From assembly GCA_965368175.1 (NCBI GenBank), contig CBDULX010000014.1, positions 1-29,281 on the forward strand: a stretch of 29,281 bases of DNA, read 5' to 3'. The stretch comes from CBDULX01 sp965368175 (lineage in GTDB: Bacteria > Pseudomonadota > Gammaproteobacteria > SZUA-229). The notes beneath the pieces were generated by a model that saw only the letters and a list, made by a program, of their open reading frames with translations, made no database searches and was not told the origin of the DNA. Shown in pieces: positions 8,631 to 16,316 of this stretch (positions are counted from its first letter, which is position 1; every line of letters starts with the position of its first letter). The position numbers and the translations under genes are program-made.

Positions 8631-9177
8631 ACTCACCACTCCGGGTATCCACCTTCAATATCTCGCCCTGCTCTATAAACAGAGGGACCTTTACTACTGC
8701 ACCGGATTCCAGCGTTGCGGGTTTGGTCCCACCCTGAGCGGTATCACCCTTCAAACCCGGATCGGTTTCAGTCACCGCCAGCTCAACGAAATTAGGTGGG
8801 CTTACCATAAGGGGGGCGCCATCCCATAGGGTCACAGTGCACAGTTCCTGGCCCTTCAGCCATTTTGCAGCATCGATCATGGCCGCTTCACCCGCAGCCA
8901 CCTGCTCAAAGGTATCGGGATCCATAAAATGCCAGAATTCACCGTCGTTGTAGGAAAACTCCATATTCACATCAACCACATCGGCAGCTTCCACCGATTC
9001 ATTAGATTTGAAGGTACGCTCGATCATTCGACCGGTTTTGAGATTACGTAATTTCACCCGATTAAATGCCTGGCCCTTGCCCGGTTTAACCAGTTCATTC
9101 TCAATGATGGAAACTGGATCACCGTCCAGCAATAATTTAAGTCCACCTCGAAATTCACTTGTACTGTATGATGCCAT
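8608..9177 (-). CDS. efp: Translation elongation factor P
   Basis: 189 residues, normal length. EF-P rescues ribosomes stalled at polyproline stretches. Lys34, in KPGKGQAF (31-38), is the residue that receives beta-lysine, matching the epmA and epmB genes on either side. The three-domain architecture is complete, ending in the family signature GEILKVDTRSGEYVSRVKE. ATG at 9177 has an AAGG ribosome site eight bases upstream. It is divergent from epmB with a 68-base gap, which must hold both promoters. Confidence 0.97.
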   Translation of the reverse strand: MASYSTSEFRGGLKLLLDGDPVSIIENELVKPGKGQAFNRVKLRNLKTGRMIERTFKSNESVEAADVVDVNMEFSYNDGEFWHFMDPDTFEQVAAGEAAMIDAAKWLKGQELCTVTLWDGAPLMVSPPNFVELAVTETDPGLKGDTAQGGTKPATLESGAVVKVPLFIEQGEILKVDTRSGEYVSRVKE

Positions 9178-9245
9178 CTGTTTAACCTTAGCCTGAATCG
9201 CCTGTACTGAAAAAACTGGGCTTATGATACGCGGTTACCGGAAAA

Positions 9246-10265
9246 ATGCCAAAATCTGTAGTGAATAATATCCGTAATTTATCAGGCAGCTGGCAGCAAC
9301 AGCTGGCTACGGCCATTTCAGACCCGATGCAATTGCTGGATCAACTGGGTATACCCCACTCTGCATTCCCGGATTGTCAGCTGGCAGGTGAAAACTTCCC
9401 GCTCAAAGTACCCCACTGCTATGTCGACAAAATGCAGCCGGGCAATCCGGATGACCCTCTGCTCAGGCAAATTATGTTATCGGGGCAGGAACTCGAACAG
9501 GTAGCCGGCTATTCCACTGACCCGGTAGGTGATATGAACGCTGCGGCGACCCCAGGGCTGCTGCACAAATACCACGGCCGAGTGTTGTTAATTGCCACCC
9601 AAACCTGTGCTGTACACTGTCGTTATTGCTTTCGACGACACTTCCCCTATACAGATAACCAGCCGGCCCGAGATCAGTGGCAATCAGCCATAAACTATAT
9701 TACTGAGCATACAGAGATCAGCGAAGTTATCCTCAGTGGTGGCGACCCGCTGCTGTTATCAGACCAGAAGCTGGCCGATCTACTGGATAAGCTGGAATCC
9801 ATTTCTCATCTCAAACGCCTGAGAATCCACAGCCGAATCCCGGTGGTACTCCCCGACCGCATTAGCGATGAGTTGTGCCAGCGACTGGACAGCTCCCGAC
9901 TGGACTGCTGCCTGGTCATACACGCCAACCACGCCAACGAAATCCAGGAATCGGAAATACACAGCCTGCACAAACTTCGCTCATGCAATATAAGCCTGCT
10001 CAACCAGAGTGTGTTACTGGCAGGAATAAATGATGACGTGGATACACTATCAAAATTGAGTGAACGACTGTTTTCCAGTGGCGTATTACCTTATTATCTA
10101 CACTATCTCGACCCTGTAAGCGGCGCGGCTCATTTTAATGTGAACAAAGCCAAAGCAATCGAGTTGATGAACGAGCTACAATCACGATTACCCGGATATC
10201 TACTGCCCAGACTGGTGGAAGAAATTGCGGGTAAAGGAAGCAAATTACCGATAATTGGGCTATAA
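9246..10265 (+). CDS. epmB: EF-P beta-lysylation protein, lysine 2,3-aminomutase family
   Basis: 339-residue radical-SAM enzyme that turns (S)-alpha-lysine into (R)-beta-lysine for EpmA. The 4Fe-4S site is CAVHCRYC with Cys121, Cys125 and Cys128, followed by FRRHFPY and the SGGDPLLL motif. The PLP-binding lysine is probably Lys333 in the C-terminal GSKLPIIGL, as in E. coli EpmB. The length matches EpmB and is shorter than true lysine 2,3-aminomutases. With efp and epmA next to it, the full beta-lysylation pathway apart from the hydroxylase EpmC is present in one locus. Confidence 0.95.
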   Translation: MPKSVVNNIRNLSGSWQQQLATAISDPMQLLDQLGIPHSAFPDCQLAGENFPLKVPHCYVDKMQPGNPDDPLLRQIMLSGQELEQVAGYSTDPVGDMNAAATPGLLHKYHGRVLLIATQTCAVHCRYCFRRHFPYTDNQPARDQWQSAINYITEHTEISEVILSGGDPLLLSDQKLADLLDKLESISHLKRLRIHSRIPVVLPDRISDELCQRLDSSRLDCCLVIHANHANEIQESEIHSLHKLRSCNISLLNQSVLLAGINDDVDTLSKLSERLFSSGVLPYYLHYLDPVSGAAHFNVNKAKAIELMNELQSRLPGYLLPRLVEEIAGKGSKLPIIGL

Positions 10266-10434
10266 AAACGAATATCATCCTGAATTAAATTTAAAACATC
10301 GTGTAATGTTGTTGTTTTTATTGTTATTGCCGGGTACTTTGAAAAATGGATAAACTTATATTGCTGTAAATCGCAGTACAGGCGATTCAAGTTACAGCGC
10401 ATAAGGATGCCTGGATTTTGTGATATAAGCGCAT

Positions 10435-12261
10435 ATGAAATTAAACATTCCAGAACAGACAGCCGCAGCTAAGGATGATTTCCCCAATCATCCCAGAAAA
10501 ATAAAAAAATGGCTGGCAGGCCTGCCACAGACCAACATGGGCGAATATACCCGAACCGTTTACAAAGGTATCACTCAACTTAACCGCCAGATCATGCCCG
10601 CCAAACAACGGCTGGAAAACATGGAACTGATCCGTGAACCGGTTCGGCAGATCTTTAAACAGCTGCATAAACATTTTATCAACCGCAGCCTGCCCCTGCC
10701 CGACAAGAGTCTCAAGATCATTACCCTGAACCAGGCCATCCTGAGTGAAATGGCCGCTGGTTACAAAATTATCATCTCCGAATCCGCTAACAATCTGGGC
10801 AAAGTCAACAATAAATCTTTAATCTTTGCCAGTGAAAGAGCACTCCACTATATGGACGAAATTTTACTGCGAGCCAGCCAGGTATACTCTTTCTTACCAA
10901 AAGGCCTTTGGTGGGATATTCACCATGTTTATGCCTATGCTGAGAGTAAAAAGTTGCACCAGACAAAAATCAAAGACCTGGAACTGCCTCAGAAAACCAT
11001 CACCATCGAAAACTATTACAAACAAATTTTACTATTTTCTCTGGCCCGCCCCAATGCCTTACGCCAGAGTGATGCTGAACGTGTGCACAGGGCACTGGCT
11101 GAATGGACGAAACTCACCACACTCACCACCAAACCAACCAGAAATAATCTTAGCCGTTACTTTTGCAGCCTGCTCGAAAGCGACGCACCACCCAATTCTG
11201 TCTCGGAAGCGGACTTACGAAATCTCAAAAACTTCCGCTGTCTGGAACTGGATAAACTGGTTGCAAAATTAAAAGATAGAATTGGCCAATCAACTGAAGT
11301 TGACCAGAAAGTATCCATTAGTGATGAAATTTCCCAGGAAACCATCAAAACCCTGTTCACTTCATGGAGCATGTGGGCAAAACGCCGGTTTTCCAGGGCC
11401 GAGAAACCAGCCAATATCAAAGCTTCAATCGGTTTGAGCGGCATTTATAAAGCGCTCAAAGAACAGAACACACAACGAGAAGTCAGGGGCCCTAAAAAAA
11501 CCTCCTCAATGTTCTCACTGGGTGCAATATCCGACAGTGACCGTGCTGATCGCGCCAAACCCGAGAAAGATAAGCCTGAGTTTTTCATTACACAACCGAA
11601 TATGAAAGCATCCGACATTAGTGGCTCAACAGCCTGGGACATGATCTCCAAAGGTCGAGCGCTGACAGAAGGATATGCCAACGAGTTGACGAGAAGCGAT
11701 GAGGAAATGGGCGCGCTCAACAAGGAAGCTCCGGATCTCCACTGGGCAATTACTAATGTCAGTGCCGGTGGTTATTGTTTACACTGGAATTCTCCTTCAA
11801 GTTCCCGTGCCCAGGTGGGTGAACTGATTGCCATCCACGAGCGCTTAGCCAACAACACATCACACTGGCGAATCGGTGTTATTCGCTGGATGCAATACAC
11901 TCAGGATAAAGGACTTGAAATTGGTGTCCAGGTGCTGGCACCCGATGTAGTCGCATGCTCCGTACGTAGACTTGAACGCAAAGAAGAGACCCCATTTGAA
12001 TGCCTGTTACTGCCCGAAGTCAAACCCATGCAACAGCCATCGACCCTGCTGGTGCCAGCCTATGCTTTCAGAAAAGGCAATAAACTAAAGATTCGGGTTC
12101 AGAATCAGGACATGGAAATAAATTTGGGCACAATACGAGAACATACCGGTTCCTTCACACAGTTCCAGTTTACCCTGGCTGGCGATGAAGGCAATCCAGA
12201 TGACGGCAAATCACGATCTTCAAACTCTGATGACTTTGATTCAGTCTGGTCATCCATTTAA
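10435..12261 (+). CDS. Uncharacterised FimX-neighbour protein with PilZ-like C-terminal region
   Basis: 608 residues, no signal peptide or membrane segments. Residues 1-300 look largely helical. A basic stretch, WAKRRFSRAEKPANIKASIGLSGIY (about 314-338), resembles an arginine-rich lead into a beta strand. After a charged linker (about 345-430), a second segment (about 436-510) carries NVSAGG (441-446), fitting the (D/N)xSxxG motif of PilZ domains, then a WRIGVIRWMQ...GLEIGVQVL strand pattern typical of the end of a PilZ barrel. I do not see an RxxxR motif immediately before NVSAGG, so c-di-GMP binding is uncertain. It lies 26 bases before fimX and is surely co-transcribed with it. From memory, pseudomonads also have an uncharacterised gene just ahead of fimX; this is likely its homologue. 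Function unknown; type IV pilus control is an inference from context. Confidence 0.7.
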   Translation: MKLNIPEQTAAAKDDFPNHPRKIKKWLAGLPQTNMGEYTRTVYKGITQLNRQIMPAKQRLENMELIREPVRQIFKQLHKHFINRSLPLPDKSLKIITLNQAILSEMAAGYKIIISESANNLGKVNNKSLIFASERALHYMDEILLRASQVYSFLPKGLWWDIHHVYAYAESKKLHQTKIKDLELPQKTITIENYYKQILLFSLARPNALRQSDAERVHRALAEWTKLTTLTTKPTRNNLSRYFCSLLESDAPPNSVSEADLRNLKNFRCLELDKLVAKLKDRIGQSTEVDQKVSISDEISQETIKTLFTSWSMWAKRRFSRAEKPANIKASIGLSGIYKALKEQNTQREVRGPKKTSSMFSLGAISDSDRADRAKPEKDKPEFFITQPNMKASDISGSTAWDMISKGRALTEGYANELTRSDEEMGALNKEAPDLHWAITNVSAGGYCLHWNSPSSSRAQVGELIAIHERLANNTSHWRIGVIRWMQYTQDKGLEIGVQVLAPDVVACSVRRLERKEETPFECLLLPEVKPMQQPSTLLVPAYAFRKGNKLKIRVQNQDMEINLGTIREHTGSFTQFQFTLAGDEGNPDDGKSRSSNSDDFDSVWSSI

Positions 12262-12287
12262 CCCAATAATAATTTACGGAACCACTT

Positions 12288-14381
12288 GTGGCAGCAGAAA
12301 ATAAAATTACAATTTTTATAATCGATGATTCATTTAACAACGAAGAGAAAGTCGTCAAAGTTATGCGTGCCTCAGGATTTGCTGCTCACACCACCCGGGT
12401 AGAAGACGACGAAGACCTGATCGAAGCCCTGAAAAAAACTACTCCGGATATTTTATTGTATGGTGTCGGCATGGAGCTTATTACACTTGAACAAACCTGT
12501 GCCTGCCTGAAGGAAAACTCCAGACAACCGATCCCTGTGCTAGCCATCAACCGCAAAGGCCACGAAGAAATGGATGTTGTTAAGGCGATGCGGGCCGGTG
12601 CCAAAGACATTTCCAGCTACGACAATCCATCTCATCTGGAACTGGTCATCAAACGTGAGCTGGAAGCCCATCAAAGCATTAAAAAACTTTCCATACTGGA
12701 GAATTCTAACAAGGAGACCGAAAGACGTTGTGAGGCCCTGCTTGATTCATCACGAGATGCTATCGCCTATATTCATGAAGGCATGCATGTTTATTCCAAT
12801 CAATCTTATCTGGAACTGTTTGGTTTCAAGGAGTTTGAAGAACTGGAAGGCATGCCCATACTGGATATGGTAGGCATGGAGCATCGCACCACATTCAAAA
12901 GCTTCCTGATGACCAATTGCAAAGGTGGCACCTGCGCAAACGAAAAACTGGAACTCAACCTGCGCAATCCCGATGGCACAGAGTTCTCCGGTGCCATGGA
13001 ATTCTCTCCAGCCAGTATCGAAGGTGAACCCTGTATTCAGCTTATCATCCGCAATCAGGTAGATAACAAAGAACTGGAAAAACAGCTCACTCTAATGGGT
13101 CAGAAAGACACCACCACCGGCCTCTATAATCGCCAGTACTTTGTTGACTCATTGAATCAGGTGGTCGCTGCAGCTAAACAGAAAAAACAACATGCTGCTG
13201 TACTCACGTTGCATCTGGATAATTATGCCGATATCAAACAGAGTTCCGGGGTTGTAGTTTGCGACCAGTACCTGAATGAAATTTCGCGCTGCTTTGAAAA
13301 AAACACTAGTGACAAGGACATATTGTCACACCTCGAAGGCAATACATTCACTATCATTGCCATGGGACAGACCTCCACCTCAATTACAGCCTATGCCGAA
13401 AAAATCAAAAAGGCGACACAGAACTATATTGCTAATATCAAGAACACTTCTATTAACTCAACCTGTAGCATTGGTGTCAGCATCATTGACGAAAACGCTC
13501 CCGACACGGATGAAATTCTGTTAAGGGCTGACCGTGCAGTTACCGAAGCCGAAGCCAAAGGCCCCAATAATATCGTTCTGTATCAACCTAAAGAAGGTGA
13601 ACTAACGCAGAAAGAGGTCGATGCACAAATTGTTGCAGATCTTAAAGATGCGGTTAAATCCAACCGATTCGTACTCTACTTCCAGCCGATAGTTAGCCTG
13701 CATGGAGACACCGACGAACGTTATGAAGTCTTCGTCAGAATGAAAGACAAGGATGACAATATTATTATGCCCAATGATTTCCTGCCGGCTGCCGAACGAA
13801 CCGGTATGTCTATGGCTATAGATCGCTGGATATTATTGAACACCATTACTACCCTGGTCAAACGCTGGAAAGCCGGCAAACGCACACTGTTTTTTGTAAA
13901 ACTCTCGGCCACCTCATTGAAAGATACCAGCCTGATGAACTGGCTGAAAGAACAGATAAAAAAATTCAATGTGCCTAAAAATAGCCTGATCTTTGAGGTC
14001 AAGGAAAACATTGCTGTCACTAGCCTGAAATACACTGCGGATCTGGCCAAGCAGTTACGAGCTCTAAATTGTAGTTTTGCCCTGGATGATTTTGGTACCG
14101 GCCAGAATCCATTCGAATTACTAAAACACATCCCGGCTGACTTCCTCAAACTGGAGCGCTCCTTTATGGAAAATCTATTTGAAAGCCAGGAAAACCAGGA
14201 GGCCGTTAAGAAGATTACAGAAATGGCAATGGAAATGAATAAACTGACTATTGCTCAGCATGTACAGGATGCCACCAGTCTGTCCGTTCTCTGGGGTATA
14301 GGCATCAACTTTATTCAGGGTAACTTCCTGCAGGAACCGTCACCAGACCTGGATTATGATTTCACCGAAATGGCAGGCTAA
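12288..14381 (+). CDS. fimX: FimX-type c-di-GMP effector (REC-PAS-GGDEF-EAL)
   Basis: 697 residues, close to P. aeruginosa FimX (691). Order: receiver-like domain (about 7-125), PAS (about 145-260), GGDEF-like (about 270-435), EAL-like (about 445-690). The domains look catalytically dead. The receiver has LLYGVGME where the phospho-acceptor Asp should be. GGDEF is replaced by EGNTF (350-354). EAL reads EVF (480-482), although DDFGTG (600-605) and QGNFLQEP (677-684) remain. FimX binds c-di-GMP with its EAL domain and drives type IV pilus assembly with PilZ and PilB. This fits an effector role here. The start is GTG at 12288. No pil genes are in the window, so partners must be elsewhere. Confidence 0.9.
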   Translation: MAAENKITIFIIDDSFNNEEKVVKVMRASGFAAHTTRVEDDEDLIEALKKTTPDILLYGVGMELITLEQTCACLKENSRQPIPVLAINRKGHEEMDVVKAMRAGAKDISSYDNPSHLELVIKRELEAHQSIKKLSILENSNKETERRCEALLDSSRDAIAYIHEGMHVYSNQSYLELFGFKEFEELEGMPILDMVGMEHRTTFKSFLMTNCKGGTCANEKLELNLRNPDGTEFSGAMEFSPASIEGEPCIQLIIRNQVDNKELEKQLTLMGQKDTTTGLYNRQYFVDSLNQVVAAAKQKKQHAAVLTLHLDNYADIKQSSGVVVCDQYLNEISRCFEKNTSDKDILSHLEGNTFTIIAMGQTSTSITAYAEKIKKATQNYIANIKNTSINSTCSIGVSIIDENAPDTDEILLRADRAVTEAEAKGPNNIVLYQPKEGELTQKEVDAQIVADLKDAVKSNRFVLYFQPIVSLHGDTDERYEVFVRMKDKDDNIIMPNDFLPAAERTGMSMAIDRWILLNTITTLVKRWKAGKRTLFFVKLSATSLKDTSLMNWLKEQIKKFNVPKNSLIFEVKENIAVTSLKYTADLAKQLRALNCSFALDDFGTGQNPFELLKHIPADFLKLERSFMENLFESQENQEAVKKITEMAMEMNKLTIAQHVQDATSLSVLWGIGINFIQGNFLQEPSPDLDYDFTEMAG

Positions 14382-14388
14382 TACTACA

Positions 14389-14417
14389 AAAAAAGCCTTC
14401 ACAAAGAAGGCTTTTTT
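14389..14417. terminator. Rho-independent terminator after fimX
   Basis: Perfect 12-bp stem: AAAAAAGCCTTC (14389-14400) and GAAGGCTTTTTT (14406-14417), loop ACAAA, followed by a further GTTTTTT run. It lies 8 bases after the fimX stop. With A and T tracts on both sides it can also stop transcription coming from the minus-strand gene ending at 14453. Confidence 0.93.
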
Positions 14418-14447
14418 GTTTTTTACTGTCTGCTGTGGGTATAGATA

Positions 14448-14468
14448 AATGCTTAATGCTTAATGCTT
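14448..14468. repeat. Three tandem 7-bp repeats
   Basis: AATGCTT occurs three times in a row. The repeats overlap the stop codon and last codons of the small minus-strand ORF (14453-14671), so a change in copy number would alter its C terminus. Confidence 0.8.
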
Positions 14469-14671
14469 ATTTCAGTAACTCGTCCGTTAGCATCAAGAAC
14501 AGCGTCTAACTGTAATTCTAAATCTGGTTTTTCAGTCGCTATTTTTTTTATTGGACGAGAATAACTACGAAAACCAAAGCTTAGCAAATTACTTAAATAC
14601 AGGTTTCGCCTTGAGATAGCAGTTTCTGAAACAGTTCCAGTGCTATTATCAACCTTCAATGACTTAACCAT
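14453..14671 (-). CDS. Small hypothetical protein
   Basis: 72 residues from the ATG at 14671, which has GAGG nine bases upstream; the in-frame ATG at 14686 lacks such a site. I do not recognise the family. The N-terminal half is polar (KSLKVDNSTGTVSETAISRRN), then LYLSNLLSFGFRSYSRPIKKI, then a strand-like LELQLDAVLDANGRVTEISIKH. No signal peptide or clear membrane helix. Codon use is more AT-rich than in the flanking genes, and the upstream region carries competing hairpins, so it could be a transferred or fast-evolving gene. It could also be chance, but the ribosome site argues for it. Confidence 0.45.
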   Translation of the reverse strand: MVKSLKVDNSTGTVSETAISRRNLYLSNLLSFGFRSYSRPIKKIATEKPDLELQLDAVLDANGRVTEISIKH

Positions 14672-14686
14672 TAAAATATACCTCAT

Positions 14687-14935
14687 AAGTTATGCTTAGA
14701 GTATGTTTTTTTAATGGGTGAGTCTCTGGGAATTTTTCCCAATCTTCCCTCACCCAAATGGGTGAGTTCCTAGGAAAAAACACCTGAATTTACGATAAAC
14801 AATTCTAATTTAATGAATATTTTCAATTGTTTAATTAAATACCAAAAGAAACATCAACATTAATACTCAGTCGTTGCTTATTTAACAAATATAAAACATT
14901 AACAGAAACTCTACTGAAAAGAATGAAATTGAATT
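14687..14935. other. AT-rich intergenic region with competing hairpins
   Basis: No gene seen. TGGGTGAG occurs at 14715-14722 and 14759-14766, and CTCACCCA at 14749-14756 between them can pair with either copy but not both. A GGGAA/TTCCC hairpin (14728-14740) sits inside the first, and the palindrome TTCCTAGGAA (14767-14776) follows. The rest (14780-14930) is AT-rich with nothing notable. Confidence 0.7.
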
Positions 14936-15373
14936 TTACTTTCTCTGAGCTTCCAGCCAGGATAATGCATCATGACGACTATCAAAAATATGGAGATACC
15001 ATTCATGCTCACGAGGAAATAATGCCAGGTCACGGGTAGTAACTTCGCTGATGTGGCTGTAGACAACCACTGCCATAGCCTGAATCTGATCCAGGCTGGC
15101 AATCTCATTCTGGGCTTCAAATGTATATGTATAAGGATTAATCTTGTTAATCAGCAACATACATGGATTGCTCAGATTGTTCTGAATCCATTCATGGTAT
15201 TCACTGACCATCTCCATATCGATGATCTTAGCTTCATCCACAATAACTTCAGCCAGATCGTCATCCAGCTTGATAATTCGGCCCATTTTGAGAACCGATT
15301 CATTGTCCATCGCATGATCTGTCAGTTTGTCATCCACGTCTGGTGTCTCACCCTGGTGTGATAATACTATCAT
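14936..15373 (-). CDS. SpoIIAA/STAS-like hypothetical protein
   Basis: 145 residues, soluble. After a polar N-terminal arm (1-30) comes GRIIKLDDDLAEVIVDEAKIIDMEMVSEYHEWIQNN, a strand-helix pattern, then PCMLLINKINPYTYTFEAQNEI, a strand and helix, AMAVVVYSHISEVTTRDLAL, and a closing strand with FDSRHDALSWLEAQRK. The order and the final 'HIFD..HDALSWL' ending match SpoIIAA-like / STAS folds, where such endings are typical. I cannot assign a partner or ligand. It is transcribed toward the small ORF at 14453. Its start codon at 15373 has no strong ribosome site; a shorter product from Met22 or Met30 is possible. Confidence 0.6.
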   Translation of the reverse strand: MIVLSHQGETPDVDDKLTDHAMDNESVLKMGRIIKLDDDLAEVIVDEAKIIDMEMVSEYHEWIQNNLSNPCMLLINKINPYTYTFEAQNEIASLDQIQAMAVVVYSHISEVTTRDLALFPREHEWYLHIFDSRHDALSWLEAQRK

Positions 15374-15406
15374 TGAAATTGTAGTATAAATGTCTGTCTT
15401 TATGGG

Positions 15407-16174
15407 CTATTTCCGGGTAAACACCCATTGCTCACTGGATGACTGGCGGGAATTGAAAACATAGCCGTCCCAGTCAAATGTACGGATATCATCGGGATCT
15501 GATAACCGGTTTTCAATAATATAACGGCTCAGCATACCTCGAGCCTTTTTAGCATACACCCCAATCATTTTATACTGCCCATTCTTGTATTGTTTGAATG
15601 CAGGAGTAATCACCTGCCCTTTAATCTGCCTGGGTTTTACCGATTTAAAATACTCATTGGATGCCAGATTAATTAAAAATTCAGATTTCATTGCCTTGAG
15701 TTGTTTATTCAAACCCTCGGTAATCTCCATGTTCCAGAATTCATATAAATTTTTACCCCGATCATTGTCTAGCCGAGTTCCCATTTCCAGACGATAAGGC
15801 ATCATCAAATCCAGTGGACGTAACAGGCCATAAAGCCCGGACAGGATGCGCAGGTGTTTTTGAGTATGTTTTAAATCCTCTGCACTGAGACTATCAGCAT
15901 CCAGACCGGTATATACATCACCCTTAAATGCCAATATGGCCTGTTTTGCATTGTCCTGATTAAAAGGCATTTGCCAGGCCTCGAAACGATCAAAATTAAG
16001 ATCCGCAATTTTACTGCTGACATGCATCAACTCCGAAATATCCAGCGACGATAACTGACGTAATCGATCAATCAGTATTTGTGACTGATCGAGGTAATCC
16101 GGTATGGTGAAAGTTCTGGTTTTTGGCGGTGTTCTATAATCAAGTGTTTTTGCAGGGGAAATTACAATCAGCAT
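15407..16174 (-). CDS. yaaA: Peroxide stress protein YaaA (DUF328/UPF0246)
   Basis: 255 residues, matching the family length. The N terminus MLIVISPAKTLDYRTPP is diagnostic, as are FKGDVYTGLDADSLS, LRILSGLYGLLRPLDLMMPYRLEMGTRL, NLASNEYFKSVK and the C-terminal FDWDGYVFN. In E. coli YaaA lowers free intracellular iron during hydrogen peroxide stress and binds DNA; it is OxyR-controlled there. No OxyR site could be confirmed here by eye. It has its own upstream extended -10 candidate. Confidence 0.96.
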   Translation of the reverse strand: MLIVISPAKTLDYRTPPKTRTFTIPDYLDQSQILIDRLRQLSSLDISELMHVSSKIADLNFDRFEAWQMPFNQDNAKQAILAFKGDVYTGLDADSLSAEDLKHTQKHLRILSGLYGLLRPLDLMMPYRLEMGTRLDNDRGKNLYEFWNMEITEGLNKQLKAMKSEFLINLASNEYFKSVKPRQIKGQVITPAFKQYKNGQYKMIGVYAKKARGMLSRYIIENRLSDPDDIRTFDWDGYVFNSRQSSSEQWVFTRK

Positions 16175-16213
16175 CAGTCTTCACTTATAATTCTGTTTCA
16201 GGAGCCAGCGATA

Positions 16214-16222
16214 ATTATAACA
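16214..16222 (-). promoter_or_regulatory. Candidate extended -10 promoter for yaaA
   Basis: Minus strand TGTTATAAT gives a TG-N-TATAAT extended -10, with a transcription start expected about 33 bases ahead of the yaaA ATG. No good -35 is visible, which is normal for extended -10 promoters and also for activator-dependent ones. Confidence 0.45.
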
Positions 16223-16316
16223 AACCTTAACACCATGCTTTCCATAATTTTCCCGTGCACTACACTCTTAATGCCTGTAATCTTAATCCTTCCTGCACCC
16301 ACACTTTTATGACCCC

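Noticed and set aside
10294..10320. Weak terminator after epmB (AACAT/ATGTT then T-rich)
   Set aside because: Only 5 bp of AT-rich stem; not distinguishable from chance in an AT-rich gap.
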